Shown here one piece after another: positions 1 to 12,948 of a DNA stretch of 64,000 nt; position 1 is the first letter of the stretch, and every line of letters begins with the position of its first letter. Source of the stretch: Malaya genurostris (lineage: Eukaryota > Arthropoda > Insecta > Diptera > Culicidae). The notes beneath the pieces are model-generated. The model searched no databases, had not been told where the DNA came from, and saw only the letters and a list, made by a program, of their open reading frames with translations. Both the position numbers and the translations under genes were made by a program. The stretch lies in assembly GCF_030247185.1 (NCBI RefSeq), contig NC_080572.1:35419866-35483865 (forward strand), in the 5' to 3' direction.

Positions 1-452
1 GAGTGTTATATACCATTCAACTCAGTTCGTCGAGTACGCAAAATGTCTGTATGTGTGTGTATGTAACATTTTTTTGCACTCACTTTCTCGGAGATGGCTG
101 AACCGATTTTCATGAACTTAGATTCAAATGAAAGGTCTTGTAACCCCACACAAAGTTCATTAATTTTATTCGAATCCGACTTCCGGTTCCGGAAATACAG
201 GGTGATATGTGCAAAAAATGAAAATGAAATCCCAAGTTTCTCGAACCAACTTCGATTATACCGGTTCCCAGATTCCGGTTTCGGAAGTACCAGATTCCGG
301 TTTCGGAAGTACCTCAGAGATGCCCTGAGATGCGACCTGAGTACTGTTTCACTCTATAGGTTATACTAGTTTTGTTTTTCAAAAATCAAAGAAAATTATT
401 TTGAGGAATACTACATGTGAGATATGAGGAAGGCATCATTATACGACTGGGT
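1..452 (+). repeat. Copy of the microsatellite-bearing dispersed element (family M), cut by the window edge
   Basis: The start reads 'accattcaactcagttcgtcgagtacg', then a short GT tract, then 'ttctcggagatggctgaaccgattttc' and 'cgacttccggttccgg'. These phrases recur in the same order at 5.7, 46.6 and 58.2 kb and reversed at 15.0, 24.3, 25.6 and 39.2 kb. The right end (421-452) is a diverged form of the terminal block seen at 14964-14996. No transposase frame lies inside, so it looks non-autonomous. The 91-residue frame at 94-369 is translated repeat, not a gene. Confidence 0.8.
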
Positions 453-1165
453 GTAATAAAACAGATTTTCACTATAACCAAGCACATTTCATCTATAAAG
501 GTTTTAGACCTTTTAACAAATACTCAAAAAAGGTTAACGTATATTAGTTTTTAGTGTGTTCAACTTTCAATTTTTCCCTAATTAAATTTGGGTTCAATTT
601 TTTCCTTAATTTATTCAATTCACTATCACTCGGACACGGTGCAGTTACGCATATTAATCAGAAACTTTAAAAATTTAATAAAGTAAATTCAAACTCCAAA
701 AGTTATGAGTATACTATCAGTACGAAATCTAAGATTCGAAAAGAATTGATCAACATGGCACATGAAAAACGAACTTGCTTCAAACGCCGGCGTTATATGC
801 AACCTCCTTGCACAAAAACTTCACGAAAGCTTATTTTTCAGTGCCACTGTAACTGTCACATGTAGATTACCAAGCGTGTTGCGCAGTACGATTTGGTTGC
901 ATCGTACCGTTTTCTCTAATAAATTTGAACAGTGAATAGAGTTACGAATCATCGGCGCATACCGATAAAAATTGGCACGATGACATCATGTTTAATGTAT
1001 ATGAACAATCACCATAACTAAAACTCGTAAAAATTCCATTCAATTCATTGAATAAGCGTGAAAACTGTTAACTTTTAATAATATTCAAGTGAATTCCAAA
1101 TTGACAAGATAAAAAATTCCGAGTACTATTTCTCATAGAGATGCGATCATTGTGAGAAACGACTT
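453..1165. other. AT-rich stretch, nothing recognised
   Basis: No open frame of note, RNA gene or known repeat was recognised here. Confidence 0.5.
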
Positions 1166-1275
1166 TTGAACACTTGATTTTCTCGGAGATGGCTAAACCG
1201 ATTTTCTTAAATTTAGATTTATATAAATGGTCTTATGGTCCCAAATAACACTTTGTATTTAATCTGCATTACAGG
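1166..1275 (+). repeat. Small fragment of family M
   Basis: It contains 'gattttctcggagatggctaaaccgatt', the family's characteristic mid-section, followed by a decayed continuation. The ends are lost. Confidence 0.6.
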
Positions 1276-2020
1276 AAGATGAGTATTTGATGGGAACTTG
1301 TAAAATGTTTAATCAATATTCATATTGTATTCTTTACTGCATAAACATTTTAACACGATTATATTATAATCCATACTGGAACTTCAGTTCCAAATCATGC
1401 TCCGCAATCAAATCTTTCTGATCGGTCAGCTGCATAAAACAGTTACTTGGGTTATGAGAAACTTGCTTCTTTTGAGAATGTTGTTTACTTCCATTCTAAA
1501 AAAGCCATTCTTAAATTGATGAGTGTTGTTTACTTCTAATTAGGACAAACTTTGACACAGTCGTTTGAATTTTTTACAGAAATGTGAGCAATTCATTTTA
1601 CATGATGCTAGGCCTTATTCTCTGGTCACGAAAAAATAGTGTTTTATTTTAACAATTGATATGTCAAAGTATTCATCAAAAATACAATATAAAATCTCAG
1701 TATATTACTAAAATGTAAGAACACTTGGTTAAATTTTGCAAATGATAATGGCCAACGTCAAAAAAAATGTTAATATATTGCATCTTTTTAAATTTTCCTA
1801 GATCAAAACTTGCATCTAGGAAGTTTAAAAAATAGGCTTGACAATACCCTTCCAAAAACATATTTGTCTCTATCAATATTACTTGGAACCCTTTCTAAAA
1901 TTTGTCGACCAGCAGGATATTGCACTGCGCTCAGCTAGATGTAATTTTCCCGGATGGATGCAAACTTCATCCTACTGATACAATTTCAATGAGCAAAAAA
2001 TTTTAAGTTTTATTTTATCC
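1276..2020. other. AT-rich stretch, nothing recognised
   Basis: Low-complexity A/T sequence. No gene or repeat boundary can be supported. Confidence 0.45.
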
Positions 2021-2640
2021 GTTGTATTTTTGTCGTGAAAACAACTTACTTCACTACGGGGCGCCTTTTCATAACTTACCCTCTGAGAGAGTGATTAGTT
2101 TTTGATCATAAATGTCTCTTGTTTTATCTAACGTATCAACAGAATTTTTGCTACATGCCGTTGGAAATATGATCATCAATTTATGATAACATTTTCAGTT
2201 GTATGACATAAACACAAATAGTTCAAAATTGATGTTTGAAATGTTTGGTATCAACGACTATCAAAGAAGAAACCCAAGCCGACGGTTTTGATGTAGTAAG
2301 CGACCTTTCATTTCTGCGTTACCTACTGGGTAGGTATAAGACGTTAACACTTGATATATTTCGCTCATCCTAACCAGTAAAGTCGACTTGCATCATTCCG
2401 GTTGGTTCAATTCACACAGGAAGCATTTCTGATGTGGGAAGTTTGCAGTGCAAATTTCACTTCAAATATTATACAAAATCAGCCATTTTGATAGCTCTAA
2501 ATGTTACTAAAGATTACTTCTTTGCAAATCGGAGGTAGAAATCATGAGTTTAAAGAAAGTTTCGAATAGTTTGATAAGCTTTGTGCACTTTCCGCGATGC
2601 GAAGCTCGTATCTAACGAATGTAAATAAAGCCAATATTTG
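2021..2640 (+). repeat. Modular dispersed repeat (family B), copy 1
   Basis: About 2021-2280 matches, in reverse complement, 62885-63135; shared blocks include 'tttttgtcgtgaa' and 'gtttggtatcaacga' (diverged). The following block, 'gacggttttgatgtagtaagc', and the later 'caaaatcagcc...gctctaaatgtta...tttgcaaatcgg' match copy 2 at 21.18-21.62 kb. No coding frame spans it. The class of element is unknown. Confidence 0.65.
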
Positions 2641-3150
2641 ACTGCTTCGTATTCGGGAAAAATGCTCACTCAAATTGGCGCCCATTTTTAAATTAAATAA
2701 ATGCTTTATTCAAAAGGGAGGACTTTGCCCCCTATTCCCCGCTGTTTCTTTAGTCATTCATTAGTCGACTACATCTATAACCTGCACTATGATATTTGTT
2801 CCCGAAAACAAGTATCGAAACTTGAACACAAAATCGGGTTATCCGTGTTGCTACATGATCACAAAATATCGCAATTGACACGCTACATTTTCAATGTCAC
2901 GCAGCAAATTTTCTCGGATATGGCAAAGACGCTCACATATGAAATGGAATGATATCATCAAATTAATAATTTGCAACCCCACCGTTGGTGAGTAACAGAA
3001 CCGCAGTACCCCAACAGATTGATGAAATCACCGACCATAAATCATAAATGGAAGACAAGAATCGAATCAACGTTGCAAACATTTCTGTTAAGATCGAAGC
3101 TCAAAATCGATTGCCACGTTGAAATCACTTTCAGCATGCGTCGCAGCATC
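2641..3150. other. Unassigned sequence
   Basis: An 83-codon frame at 2701-2952 has no recognisable domain and AT-rich composition, and is treated as chance. Confidence 0.4.
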
Positions 3151-4330
3151 ATCAGTTTGACTCGAAAAGTTGGCCTACAAACCTGAGTATGGTCGGTCCC
3201 GAATGGATCATGGCATCAGTGGTGGAGGAATAAAGACCCCAAAACTCGTATCCAGAAAACGGGTTATGTTTTCCATTCGAGTCTCTTTTGGACGTTGTTT
3301 TCTGCTCCTCTCGTAACCCTTCATGGTGACCACCGATGGTTGTGTATATTTTGACGTACAAGTCAGCGAGAACAAAGCATAGCATACATTTAACGGCCAC
3401 TTTTGGACTCTTCTTTGCCTGAACGAAGTCTTCTTTCGTAGTCTCTTTCAAGGCAGACAACGGCGTGGCAAAATGCATAGGGTTGGAGCTCGCAGGAGGA
3501 TGAGTTCGACGGGTGGTGTTGGTTGCCTCGGGGAAAGAGTGGGTCACGTCAAGCGGAGCTCTGAAGTCCGAAGAAAAAGTCATTTAACCATCATGTTTGG
3601 GTAGTGGGTTTCGTCGACCGAGCGACATGGAGAGAAATCTGAAATGAGAACTTACTAAACCAGTTTTTTTCACTTCAGTCAGCGCGCTTTGGACCTCAAG
3701 CCCGGGTCTTCGCGCTCTGTTGAATAACAGCAGCGACTACAACTGGCACGAATAAGAAAACCTCCTCCGAGAAGCACAATAAAAAGCAAACTCTTTTCTC
3801 TTGCTTCTTTCTTTCTGGACTCGTTTCTACAGCCAGCGACGAACCACGCGATCTTCTTGGGCTCCATCATTTGGATTCCTTCGGTTTCTTGTAGCGAGTG
3901 GCCTGAAAACGTGTGCTGCTGATTGTTTGTTTACTCGTCTGTATGCGTATTGGTTGGACCTGACGTTAAGTTCACCGTTTCGTACCATAATCAGCTTTGC
4001 ATGTTGCTGAGGCAACATATCCATCTGTGCGCTGCTGGTTGGTATGTATTAATGAGTCCCGTAATGCGGTCTCGGCGGGGCATTCTGGTTGTTAAAGCCT
4101 TTTCTCGTTCGCTTATGTATTTTTTTCAGTTCTGTCTCTAATTTTCATAGTATGTTGCAACACGAATGGCGAAGTAGATGCGAGAAGTTGACCGCTTCTT
4201 GCGGGACCCGAGTCGTGATGGATGATAATAATATGTTTAAATATGTGTATTTAGTGAGCTTTAGTGTGAGGGATGGAAAATGGTACGTGCCAAAGTACGT
4301 TGGCAGACTTAATCTTTGAAAATACAAAAT
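3151..4330. other. GC-richer repeat-poor island
   Basis: Composition and complexity rise relative to both flanks. A 143-codon open frame lies on the minus strand (3583 to 3152), but its product shows no domain I recognise. Several overlapping frames on both strands suggest the openness comes from composition. This may be an exon or regulatory sequence of an unseen gene. There is no splice or conservation evidence either way. Confidence 0.35.
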
Positions 4331-4550
4331 TCACATTCTGTCAAAATAATAGCGTAATATATATTTGCATCAATGAATATATTGAGTTTTTATCAGAGTA
4401 AGCCACATTTGCGCCATTCTGAATTTATGCCCAACTGCTTTTGCATTTTACAACAATGGCTGTTTTCCCTAGATTGTGAACTGCCCCTTATAAGCCATTG
4501 GAAGGATACAGAAGTAGGCAGGCAACATTAAATTAACTTATTTCCCTAGT
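4331..4550. other. AT-rich stretch, nothing recognised
   Basis: Short AT-rich spacer before the CCCAAGTA-type element. Confidence 0.4.
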
Positions 4551-5435
4551 AGCAATCCGCAATAAATTCAAACTTTGTTGCAACAATAGTCCGAACATGT
4601 TTAGAATATTACACTGTTATTTTTTTAACTCACTTGTAAGAGGATTACTGACAACTTTGATTATATTAAAAGAAGCGGACTATTTCAAACAGAAATTCTT
4701 CTGAAGATATTAAAGCTCCAAAATTGACCCCACAAATAAAAAAAACGTGTTTTTGACATGATTGGGGCCACTGTGCACTGGTTAAAACAAAGTGACAGTA
4801 ATGTTTCTTTATAAAATAATTAGGAAACAAACAGTTTCTTAAGTTTCCAAGCACAGAATCTTGTTGTTATATTGCACTAATTGTCATATATAAGATATCG
4901 TTCCTTAATTAAAACATGTATTTTATCATAGTTAGGCATTTGTGTATTAGTTTAAAATAAGTTTATAAGTAATAAATGTATTAGTAACGAAAAATTTACG
5001 ACATTATAACATACTATAACAGCAAGGACTCAGATAGTTATCAATTGGTTTTCGTTATGCAATAATAATGAAATTGCCACGTACCAAACTTTTTGTTTCA
5101 AGATAGTTATAAATTGGTGACTTGAATATTTTAAATACATTATGAAGGCTCAAGAAGTGTTTGAAACATAAATCAGAAAAGCAATAATATCACTTCTTTC
5201 AAAGCTACTTTTTTGTCGAAAATAATAAATAGATGAACAGTAATTTTTCTTCCATGTGAAATTTGTACATCATTTGAAGCTTGTAATTTCAAATACCATG
5301 CTGATCTTATATTGTTGATAGAAAAGCTTTTTGGATTCATTTAATGTTTACATTGTCGATGGTGACTAAGTTTTGACTAGTTTACTTTGAAAAAAGTTAT
5401 TTTCATGTGATTTTAGCACGACATTTCAACACATT
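4551..5435 (+). repeat. CCCAAGTA-type TIR element, diverged copy
   Basis: It starts 'ccctagtagcaatccgc', matching 'cccaagtagcaatccgc' at 58340. The two copies share further blocks: 'actggttaaaacaaagtgac', 'gtttccaa', 'aagtttataagt' and 'attgtcgatggtg'. The right TIR is not preserved. There is no transposase frame. Confidence 0.65.
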
Positions 5436-5509
5436 TAGGAGACTATCGACTGGATTCTTCTGAATGTTTGTGTGATGATCGACGTTTTAGTTACTAGTGG
5501 ATAAAAACG

Positions 5510-5623
5510 AATATTTTCGTTTTAATACCCAACGTTTCAACGCTATTGATTCGCTTCTTCTTTTCATCTGAAGAAGACGCTTATCATTAGCTTAGAAACG
5601 TTGGGTGTTAAAAAGAAAATATT
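5510..5623. repeat. Palindromic unit with 29-bp arms
   Basis: The left arm (5510-5538, ending 'tacccaacgtttc') pairs with the right arm (5595-5623, starting 'gaaacgttgggtgt') with a few mismatches. A second small inverted repeat, 'cttcttc...gaagaag', lies in the loop. This could be a MITE or the 3' hairpin of a retroelement. Confidence 0.6.
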
Positions 5624-5694
5624 AAAATGAAGTTCAATTGTCGGTTTCCATTGGATATAAAGTTGTCATAGCAGCAATTTTTGAATATACCTAA

Positions 5695-6260
<566 letters not shown>

Positions 6261-6438
6261 TTTTCTCGGGGTCTGTGAGCCTGTCAAATTAGTTTTCGTG
6301 AAAGTTATAAATAAAAAGGATCAGATTTCATTCATTTCTTCTTAAAAGGTACGTTAGATTTGTATGAATGTTTTGAAGTAACCCAAAAATTACAATTGTT
6401 ATACTTCTTTAGCGCAATTTTGATTTCAAAATCATTCA

Positions 6439-8096
6439 ATGGCATCGAATTCTGCTAAAGTGATTAATCAAAAACCTAGGAAATCGATTACGCTACAAAC
6501 GAAAATAATTAGTCTGGACCGACTTGCAAATGGTGAAACGGCTGCATCTATTGGCAGGCCACTGTCGTTAAACGAGTCAACTATCCGAACAATTAAGCGG
6601 AATCAAACTCGCATTAGGTATGGAGTCTTGTATGACATTTCCTCGAATCAAGCAGTATACATTCAGAACGTTATCATCGATAAGAGGGAAAAGCATTGCT
6701 GATATGGATCGAAGTCAATGCACAAAAAAGTATTCCAATCAACATGACACAATTATGCGAAAGGCAGCTCGTCTTTGTCATCTTCTACACCAGGAGAAAG
6801 CATCAAGCAGCAAACCTAAAGGTACTAAACACAATCGTTATTTTTCATTCCATTGTTTATTATAAATCTTTTTGGTTTATACTAAATAGACAAAAGTAGT
6901 GATTTCAATGCAAGCAATAGTTGGTTCTACAGGTTCATCAAGAAGAACAACATTCGAAATGTGCAAATCAAAGGCAAGTGTGAAACGGCGAGTGTGCAAA
7001 TCAAAGGCAAGTGTGATACTACTGCTGCTCGAGAATATCCAGCAAAGCTATTATCAATAATTAATGTTGGGTCATATCATACGGACCAGGTATTTAACGC
7101 AGACAAAAAAGGCCTGTTCTGAAAAAAAACGACCAGTACGTACCTGGGTGCTGTTGATCGTCAAGCACCAAGATTTAAAGCAGCGAAAGACAGAGTCACG
7201 TTACTATTCTGTTCAAATCCACCCGCAGATAAAATTTTGAAGTCTCTACTACTTTATCGAGTAATGAGACCTAGATAAATGAAAGGGGAAGACTTTAATA
7301 AGCTACCTGTGCACTTGAGGAGTAATCCTGAAGCTTGGGTTACTAAGTTAATGTTCGACGAGTGATTCAAAGAACAATTCCTTCCGGAGGTGCAGCAATA
7401 TCTCGCAGAAAAAAAGAATTGAGTTCAAAGTCCTACTAATAATAGACCACGCTGCTGAACATACTGCAATACAACATCCACAAGCAGTTTTTTTACCACT
7501 CAATACAACATATTTGATCCAACCTCTTGGTCAAGGCATAATCTCAACTTTTAAAAGACTGTACAATAAACAAACATTCAAGAATATTCTTGATCAGTTG
7601 TATAATTATCCATCTATTACTGTGACAACTGCATGAGAAAACAATTCGATGAGGGGATGCGTTCATTTCATAGGGACAGCGTTAGAATGCATGAAATAAT
7701 TGTTGAAAAGCATTACGGCCAGAATATGTGAAATATAATCCAGTAACGTTTGATAATGATCGAGAGATTATTATTTTGGCGCATGCAGTAGGAGAAAAAG
7801 GATGCAAAGATTTTAGCTCGGATGATGATGGTGATTTGATGGCAGACACTGTTATAATGAAGAACTACGTAGCTGTGTTAAAGACGACGTTGCAGAGGAA
7901 GAAATCGTGGAGATGCATGCAAATCCCATCAGGAAAGATGAAATGCTGTAGCTGCTCATTTCATCGATGTTGATTCTAATACTGCTAGGACTATATCGTT
8001 CAAAAAATATATGAAATACTGCATTGCTCGGTATGAGGAGGAATTGAAAAAAGTGGAAATTCTACGGCTCCAAAGACTGGTTCATTGACTCAACAC
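6439..8096 (+). pseudogene. Degenerate Tigger/jerky-like (pogo superfamily, DDE1) transposase
   Basis: The first frame (6439-6702) begins with a Psq/CENP-B-type helix-turn-helix region ('RKSITLQTKIISLDRLANGE', then 'LNESTIRTIKRN'). Frameshifts lead to 'LIWIEVNAQKSIPINM' near 6700, 'SNSWFYRFIKKNNIRNV' near 6920, and the DDE domain: 'QVFNAD' (Asp codon 7102-7104), 'IIDHAAEHT' (Asp codon 7445-7447) and 'NTTYLIQPLGQGII'. In this family the last motif normally has Asp where this copy has Gly (7529-7531). A stop replaces the codon after 'GLF' at about 7118. The acidic tail continues in broken frames to 'FKKYMKYCIARYEEELKK' near 8050. A block of about 30 bp is tandemly duplicated at 6957-7016. There are multiple frameshifts and stops, so the copy is inactive. 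No TIRs were found. Family order of motifs is from general knowledge, and the identification is strong. Confidence 0.85.
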
Positions 8097-9667
8097 AATG
8101 ACCGTTCAAATGTTGACGAATGCACTACAACAGGGCGAAGGCGGTGTTACGAACGTGGTTGACGATCAAGATTATTATTATGAATTATTTACTAAACGAT
8201 TTCTTGCATATAGTTATTTTTTTTAGAAACTATGAGATATATTCTCACTTTCGTCTAGCCAAAAACAAAAGAAAAAACTGTCCGTTATCCAAAGAATCTT
8301 CTCTAAATTTTAATGATAGAACAGTTTCCAAGTGCTCTTCCAAACCGTGTAAATCGTGCGAAAAAACCCGCGTTTATTAAGAAAACCTTGTACAGAAATG
8401 GTGTTCAAAAATAAGTTGTAGGTAAATAACTATTCTACTATATCGATTTTGATTGGTTCTTTTCGGCAAGCATTAACTGAGAGAGGCAAGAGATATGAAA
8501 TGAAAAGATGGATAGGTATTCTAGATTGAAACAGTTATAAATTTAAAAGCTAGCCTAGGCAAGCTCATATAAGCATAATCAGAAGAAAAAAATGAATTCT
8601 ATTTTACCTTCTATTTGTGAGGACCGAACACTAAATTCAAGTCTCCAAGTATGGTCGTCTAACAAGTGTAGTTCTTCACCACACTATGCTACTGACACCG
8701 GCAGACTATTCTCTTTTTGCCATATATTTTGTTTCAAATTTACTTCTGTACATACGAAGAAGTAACAACTGATCAAAATTACAGGTATTTGTAAAACTGC
8801 AATTCCTTGATGAAAAATAACCAATTGAACAGTTAAACATGATTTAACGGCTTAAAAAGATTAAATTTTTATCGTAGACGTAGTCATTTTGACGAAATAT
8901 AGATATTTTCTAGACATTGTTTTAAATCGTTGTAGCCCAAAACCTACTTATTAAAATGATGTCCAAGCTGTAGGAAATTATTTGGATGCTCTAAAAAAAG
9001 TATTTACTGAAAAAATGGTGCAATTGATTTTTTTTCTCAAGAATTCGGAAAAAAGATCTGCTACACCTTTTGCTCGTGAACTACACGGGATGAACACCGA
9101 TTCTACAAATGATTCAATATTCCTTACGAAAGTCAAATTAAATACTTCCAGCATAGCTAGAAGTATTTAATTTCACAATATGCCCCCCTCCCCCCTGAGA
9201 ATAACATTGAGATATTTCTAAATGTACTGATATATTTTCTTCGAGAAAGTTGGTATTTCTTTGCAATACACCTGAGGAACATTTTTTACCATGTCGGTAG
9301 AAGTGATTGATACAAACACATTTTCCAAAACGACCATATTCTTAGTTATTTCGTTTGCCGTAGGCATAATGCCCCAGCTACCGTATGCCCCACAACAATG
9401 ATGTAGTATGCCCCTTGAAATGGCGATATAGAACAAAAGCAGATAAAGAAGATATTTTTTGCATCAAAAATTAATTGCATAAACAAATAATTACAACTAT
9501 AAACCAACATTTTTGATCCTCCCAACGCTACATTTTGTTTTAATAACCGTTATAAATCTTTAAAACAATATTTTAACTCGAAGCATACTGTTGAATCGAA
9601 GGTGAGGCATAATATCCATTGAGTGACTGTTATGAAAAAATTCGTATATCAATAAAATGGTTTTGTT
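8097..9667. other. AT-rich stretch without recognised gene
   Basis: Frames of 60-90 codons occur on both strands but none has a recognisable domain. 'atgcccc' recurs several times between 9175 and 9420, without a clear repeat period. Confidence 0.45.
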
Positions 9668-10240
9668 TCATTGGACACCATTTGGTTCCAACAAGACGGC
9701 GCTCCGTGCCACACATCCAACGCTACGATCGATCTTCTGCGCATAGTCTTCGAAGATCGAATTATCAGTCGAAATTCGGATGTCGTTTGGCCGCCTCGGA
9801 GCTGTGATAGGACGCCGTAATCTATCGCCCCGGGTTGGCGGTTCAATGCATAGGGCACTGGTCTTACAAACCAGTTGTCGTATGTTCGAGTCCCGACCTG
9901 GAAGGATTCGTAGTGTCAGTAGAATCGTAGCACTAGCCATGCAATGGTTCTGTACACTCTGAATCGGCTGCGAAGTCTGTTGAAACAGAAGGTCAAATTC
10001 CACTACAGGAATGTAATACCAAGGCTTAGGCTAGACTATTATCTTTGGGGGGGCTGTCAAAGATAAGTGTTATGTGGACAAGCCAGAGACAATTGAAGCC
10101 TTGAGGGACAACATTCGTGCAGCTATAGCTGAAATAAAGCTGCATACAATCGAAAATGTACTAAAAACTGGACCGACCGTATGGCGTACTGCAAGGCCAG
10201 CCGAAGCAGCCATTTGAATGAAATTATATTCCACAATTAA
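9668..10240 (+). pseudogene. Mariner-type transposase fragment (DD41D spacing), split by a SINE
   Basis: The left part (9668-9825) reads 'TIWFQQDGAPCHTSNATIDL' and continues to 'VVWPPRSCD'. The right part (10028-10210) resumes at 'LDYYLWG', then after a +1 frameshift gives 'AVKDKCYVDKPETIEALRDN' and ends at a TGA. The second catalytic Asp is codon 9695-9697. Counting to the Asp of the expected 'TPLD' motif gives 41 intervening residues, the spacing of the DD41D (Rosa-like) branch of Tc1/mariner. The 'SCD' Asp (9806-9808) is in frame. The N-terminal DNA-binding half and first catalytic Asp are absent. The element is dead and is interrupted at 9826-10027. Confidence 0.85.
9828..10027 (+). mobile_element. 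tRNA-Val-like SINE (family S1), nearly complete
   Basis: The head resembles a tRNA. It has an A-box-like 'ttggcggttcaatgcatagg', an anticodon stem-loop 'ctggt-cttacaa-accag' whose loop centre is TAC (Val), and a B-box 'tgttcgagtcc'. A tRNA-unrelated body follows ('ggattcgtagtgtcagtagaa', 'actagccatgcaatgg', 'gaagtctgttgaaacagaag') and it ends '...accaaggctta'. It interrupts the mariner frame. Degenerate 'taatctat'/'tagactat' at the two junctions may be the target duplication. The same family occurs at 16.8, 40.2 and 43.0 kb and perhaps 28.2 kb. Confidence 0.85.
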
Positions 10241-11100
10241 CCGAAAGGATTGTACTTTAATATGAAAAAAACATTTGAAATCGGATGAACCGTTTGTGTT
10301 TTATTGCATGTTTAAAAAAATGTTACATGGCGGATCCTGTACTGTAAATGGATACATTAGCACTGCTAAAAGTTAATTACTAAGCAGCAACCGACTATTT
10401 GACATTTTATACCTACAGTTAAAATGCTTGTTTAGTCGAAGCAAAACTTTACATATAAAAACTGCCTAATGATATTTCAAGTTTTTTTATATTTTTCAGC
10501 ATACGACAACTGTCAAACTTGCATAGCAGAAAGATCATACGAAATAATAGTGTAAGTATTAAAACTTTTGTTTAGAAAAGTCTTAAATACATAAAAAAGA
10601 AAGGGGGCGTTTTGGGCAGCAGAGACGTTTTATAATACTTTCCCCTACGACAGTTTTTATTAAGTGCTTCCAGTATACGGTTGATTTTTTTAGCGCGTAT
10701 TTGAATATACACTCAATGATAATCTTAAGCTGCCAGAGAAAAAAAGCCTGTGTAGAATGAAGATTTCTTATCTAGATTGTTGAAATTTTTTCCTGTTTTA
10801 AACTTTTAAATGAACTCACAAAGAAGTGGATGAAATAGGTGCGAAAACTTGTATGAGCGTCAATCAATCGAATCTATTCTTTAGTTTTCGTTAACTTTCT
10901 ATTCTAATAACATCAAAACAAAATTAACTAATATATATTTCATTTTAGTAGATTTTCAAAATCCAGAGTACGCTAATTTATTGATGATCCAAGAAATGTT
11001 ACCTGTATGAAAGCCAAGATTTATAAACACATTCCAGTTTATAAACTGAATAGTCAAATCAGAGCACATAATTCAGAACCATAAAGCAAATAAATCGCTA
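10241..11100. other. AT-rich stretch, nothing recognised
   Basis: 10241-10345 may be the mariner 3' flank ('gttacatggcggatcctgtac'). The rest shows no gene or repeat. Confidence 0.4.
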
Positions 11101-11968
11101 CTTGATAGCATCATTGACACTACGCAGAAGTCGGGTTCCACTTGCCAGATCGAACTCGCGTCAACCAGTACCGCAAAGACGCACGGCACACACGGACCAC
11201 GGCCGTAAATCCAACACACATTAGTTCATGACCACCTCCGCCATCGGCCAATGGATCTCTCATTTCGTTCGCTCCGGTATTGGCAGCAAACTGTGTGTGA
11301 GCTGGCCACAACAGAAAGAATAAAACAACACACAGTCAGGACGATCCAGGTAAAGTAATAAGCTGCAGATACACGGCAAAAAAGTACGATAACGATGATG
11401 AAAGCAGGTGGGCGCGGCGTTTGTGTTAGTTTGATACACATCTCACTCTCCCGGTTTGGTTAGATGGACGCGCGGGCACTTGGCCAAGTCCATGGAACTC
11501 CGCCGCTTAGCTTGTGGTAGAAGGTGAATTGTTATTACAACAATATGTTTTTTTCACATGCAAACACGGTCGTCGTAGCATGCAGAGACGGTGGAAAATT
11601 AACGTTTCGCAGCCGCTGACGTAGTGGAGGTGCGGAGTTTGGACACTGGGGGCGTGCGACAACCTGAAGCCGACTAGCTGCTGGTGGGTGCCGAAGAACC
11701 GACACCCCGACAGAAGTGGTGGCGACTTGCAGTGTGTTCTGCCTGAGTTTGGGCTTTTATTGTGAGGCGAAGCGGCAGGCAACCTGGACGTACGGTGTGT
11801 CAGTGTTTTATTGATTTTTGGCTAGTTTTTGACCCAGGCGGCGTCCGAACGGAGTAATTCGAATTTAATTAGTCTACTTTTTCGGTCAAACAAAGAGAGT
11901 GTTGGTTAGAGTTTGAGCCAAAGGACGGTGTTTGAATGATTTGATTGGGTCACAGGAGAAAGATCGCT
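11101..11968 (+). promoter_or_regulatory. Probable promoter-proximal region of the gene whose first exon ends at 13006
   Basis: GC content and CpG density rise sharply here from AT-rich flanks and stay high until the exon. No clear TATA box was seen. Overlapping minus-strand frames of 63-91 codons have no recognisable domain. Calling it a promoter is inference from position and composition. Confidence 0.35.
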
Positions 11969-12948
11969 TCAGTCAGTCAGTGGCTTTGGGCTAGCAAAGT
12001 TTTCGAACAGAGAGTGGCTAGTCGCGAATATACTAGGCAACCTTTGAACGGAAAGTCTTGCTACAGACAATTCTGCAGTTCTTCCGTTGTGTGCACGTTG
12101 CGTTGCATCGGGTCTTTCTTGTTGCATCCATCGACGACGACCACAACGACGGCGCTTGTGACGGTGAGCGTTGATCGTTTCAAGGTAAAACACACGCGTC
12201 CGGTGATTCATTCTGTTGCGCGCTACTCTCGCAAGGTCTGCTGTGTGTTGGTGCCCTCGTCTGTACCGACAGTCGCGGTTGTCGTTGTGTTGCCGTTGTC
12301 CGCGTTAGGCTGGCTGAGCTTGGGCTCCGAAGTAGTTGGCTTAAGTACGCGCCCGCTAGTACACGTTCGAGCGCGAGAAGGTAAAGTAAAGCGAAATTAA
12401 AGGCAAGATCGAACCTAGTGGGGAAAACGCCCCAACTCAACAAGTGTCCACCAGAATTAGCAGTACAAACCAACCGCGTGTATGGGAACATCGTGTCCCT
12501 TCGCGATAAACACTTTTACTCTGGAAACAAGATATTAGTGAAAACAACAACCGACCCGACTACTCAGAACGTGTTACTTGCCCGGAAAAATCTACTGTCA
12601 GTGTTTGACGAAAGCCCCATGTTCCAAAAGTACACAAAAGCAGAAAAAAATAAGAAAATATTTACTTAGGCGAAGAAAGTGTCGAAACAGGAAGTCGTGA
12701 AAGTGAGTGAGTGAGAATCGTGAAGGAGCGCCATAGTCTTGAGCCGTGGTGAAAGAAAAAAAACGCGTGAAGTGTTGCCGCTCGCAAAGTGTCCGATTGT
12801 AGCAGTCAAGCAAAAGGAAATTCGGTGGTTGAAGACGAGAGCGAGAGCGAAAGAGTTGCCGTGGCTCCACCGAATCCCACCCCGTTCGAAGTGAACCGAA
12901 ACTAAGCCGAAATAAGAGTAACAAGCAACGGCAAAAAAATCGAACAAA
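11969..12948 (+). other. Probable 5' UTR with candidate initiator
   Basis: An arthropod Inr-like 'tcagtcagtcagtgg' lies at 11969-11983, and from there to the ATG the sequence is GC-richer and repeat-free. A 151-codon frame at 11945-12400 and an 83-codon frame at 12418-12669 are both open but show no domain. I read them as upstream frames in a long leader. No DPE consensus was found at the expected spacing, so the start site is uncertain. Confidence 0.35.

Noticed and set aside
3152..3583. 143-codon minus-strand frame as a gene
   Set aside because: No domain, signal peptide or splice context recognised. Overlapping frames on both strands suggest compositional openness.
9175..9420. Tandem array of 'atgcccc' motifs
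   Set aside because: Copies are few, irregularly spaced and without a shared period.
9830..9900. Functional tRNA-Val gene
   Set aside because: The tRNA-like head is followed by a conserved SINE body repeated at other loci, and the acceptor stem does not pair properly.
11945..12400. 151-codon frame as the main protein of the 12 kb gene
   Set aside because: Poor start context and no domain. It lies upstream of the better-placed ATG at 12949, so it is more likely leader sequence.
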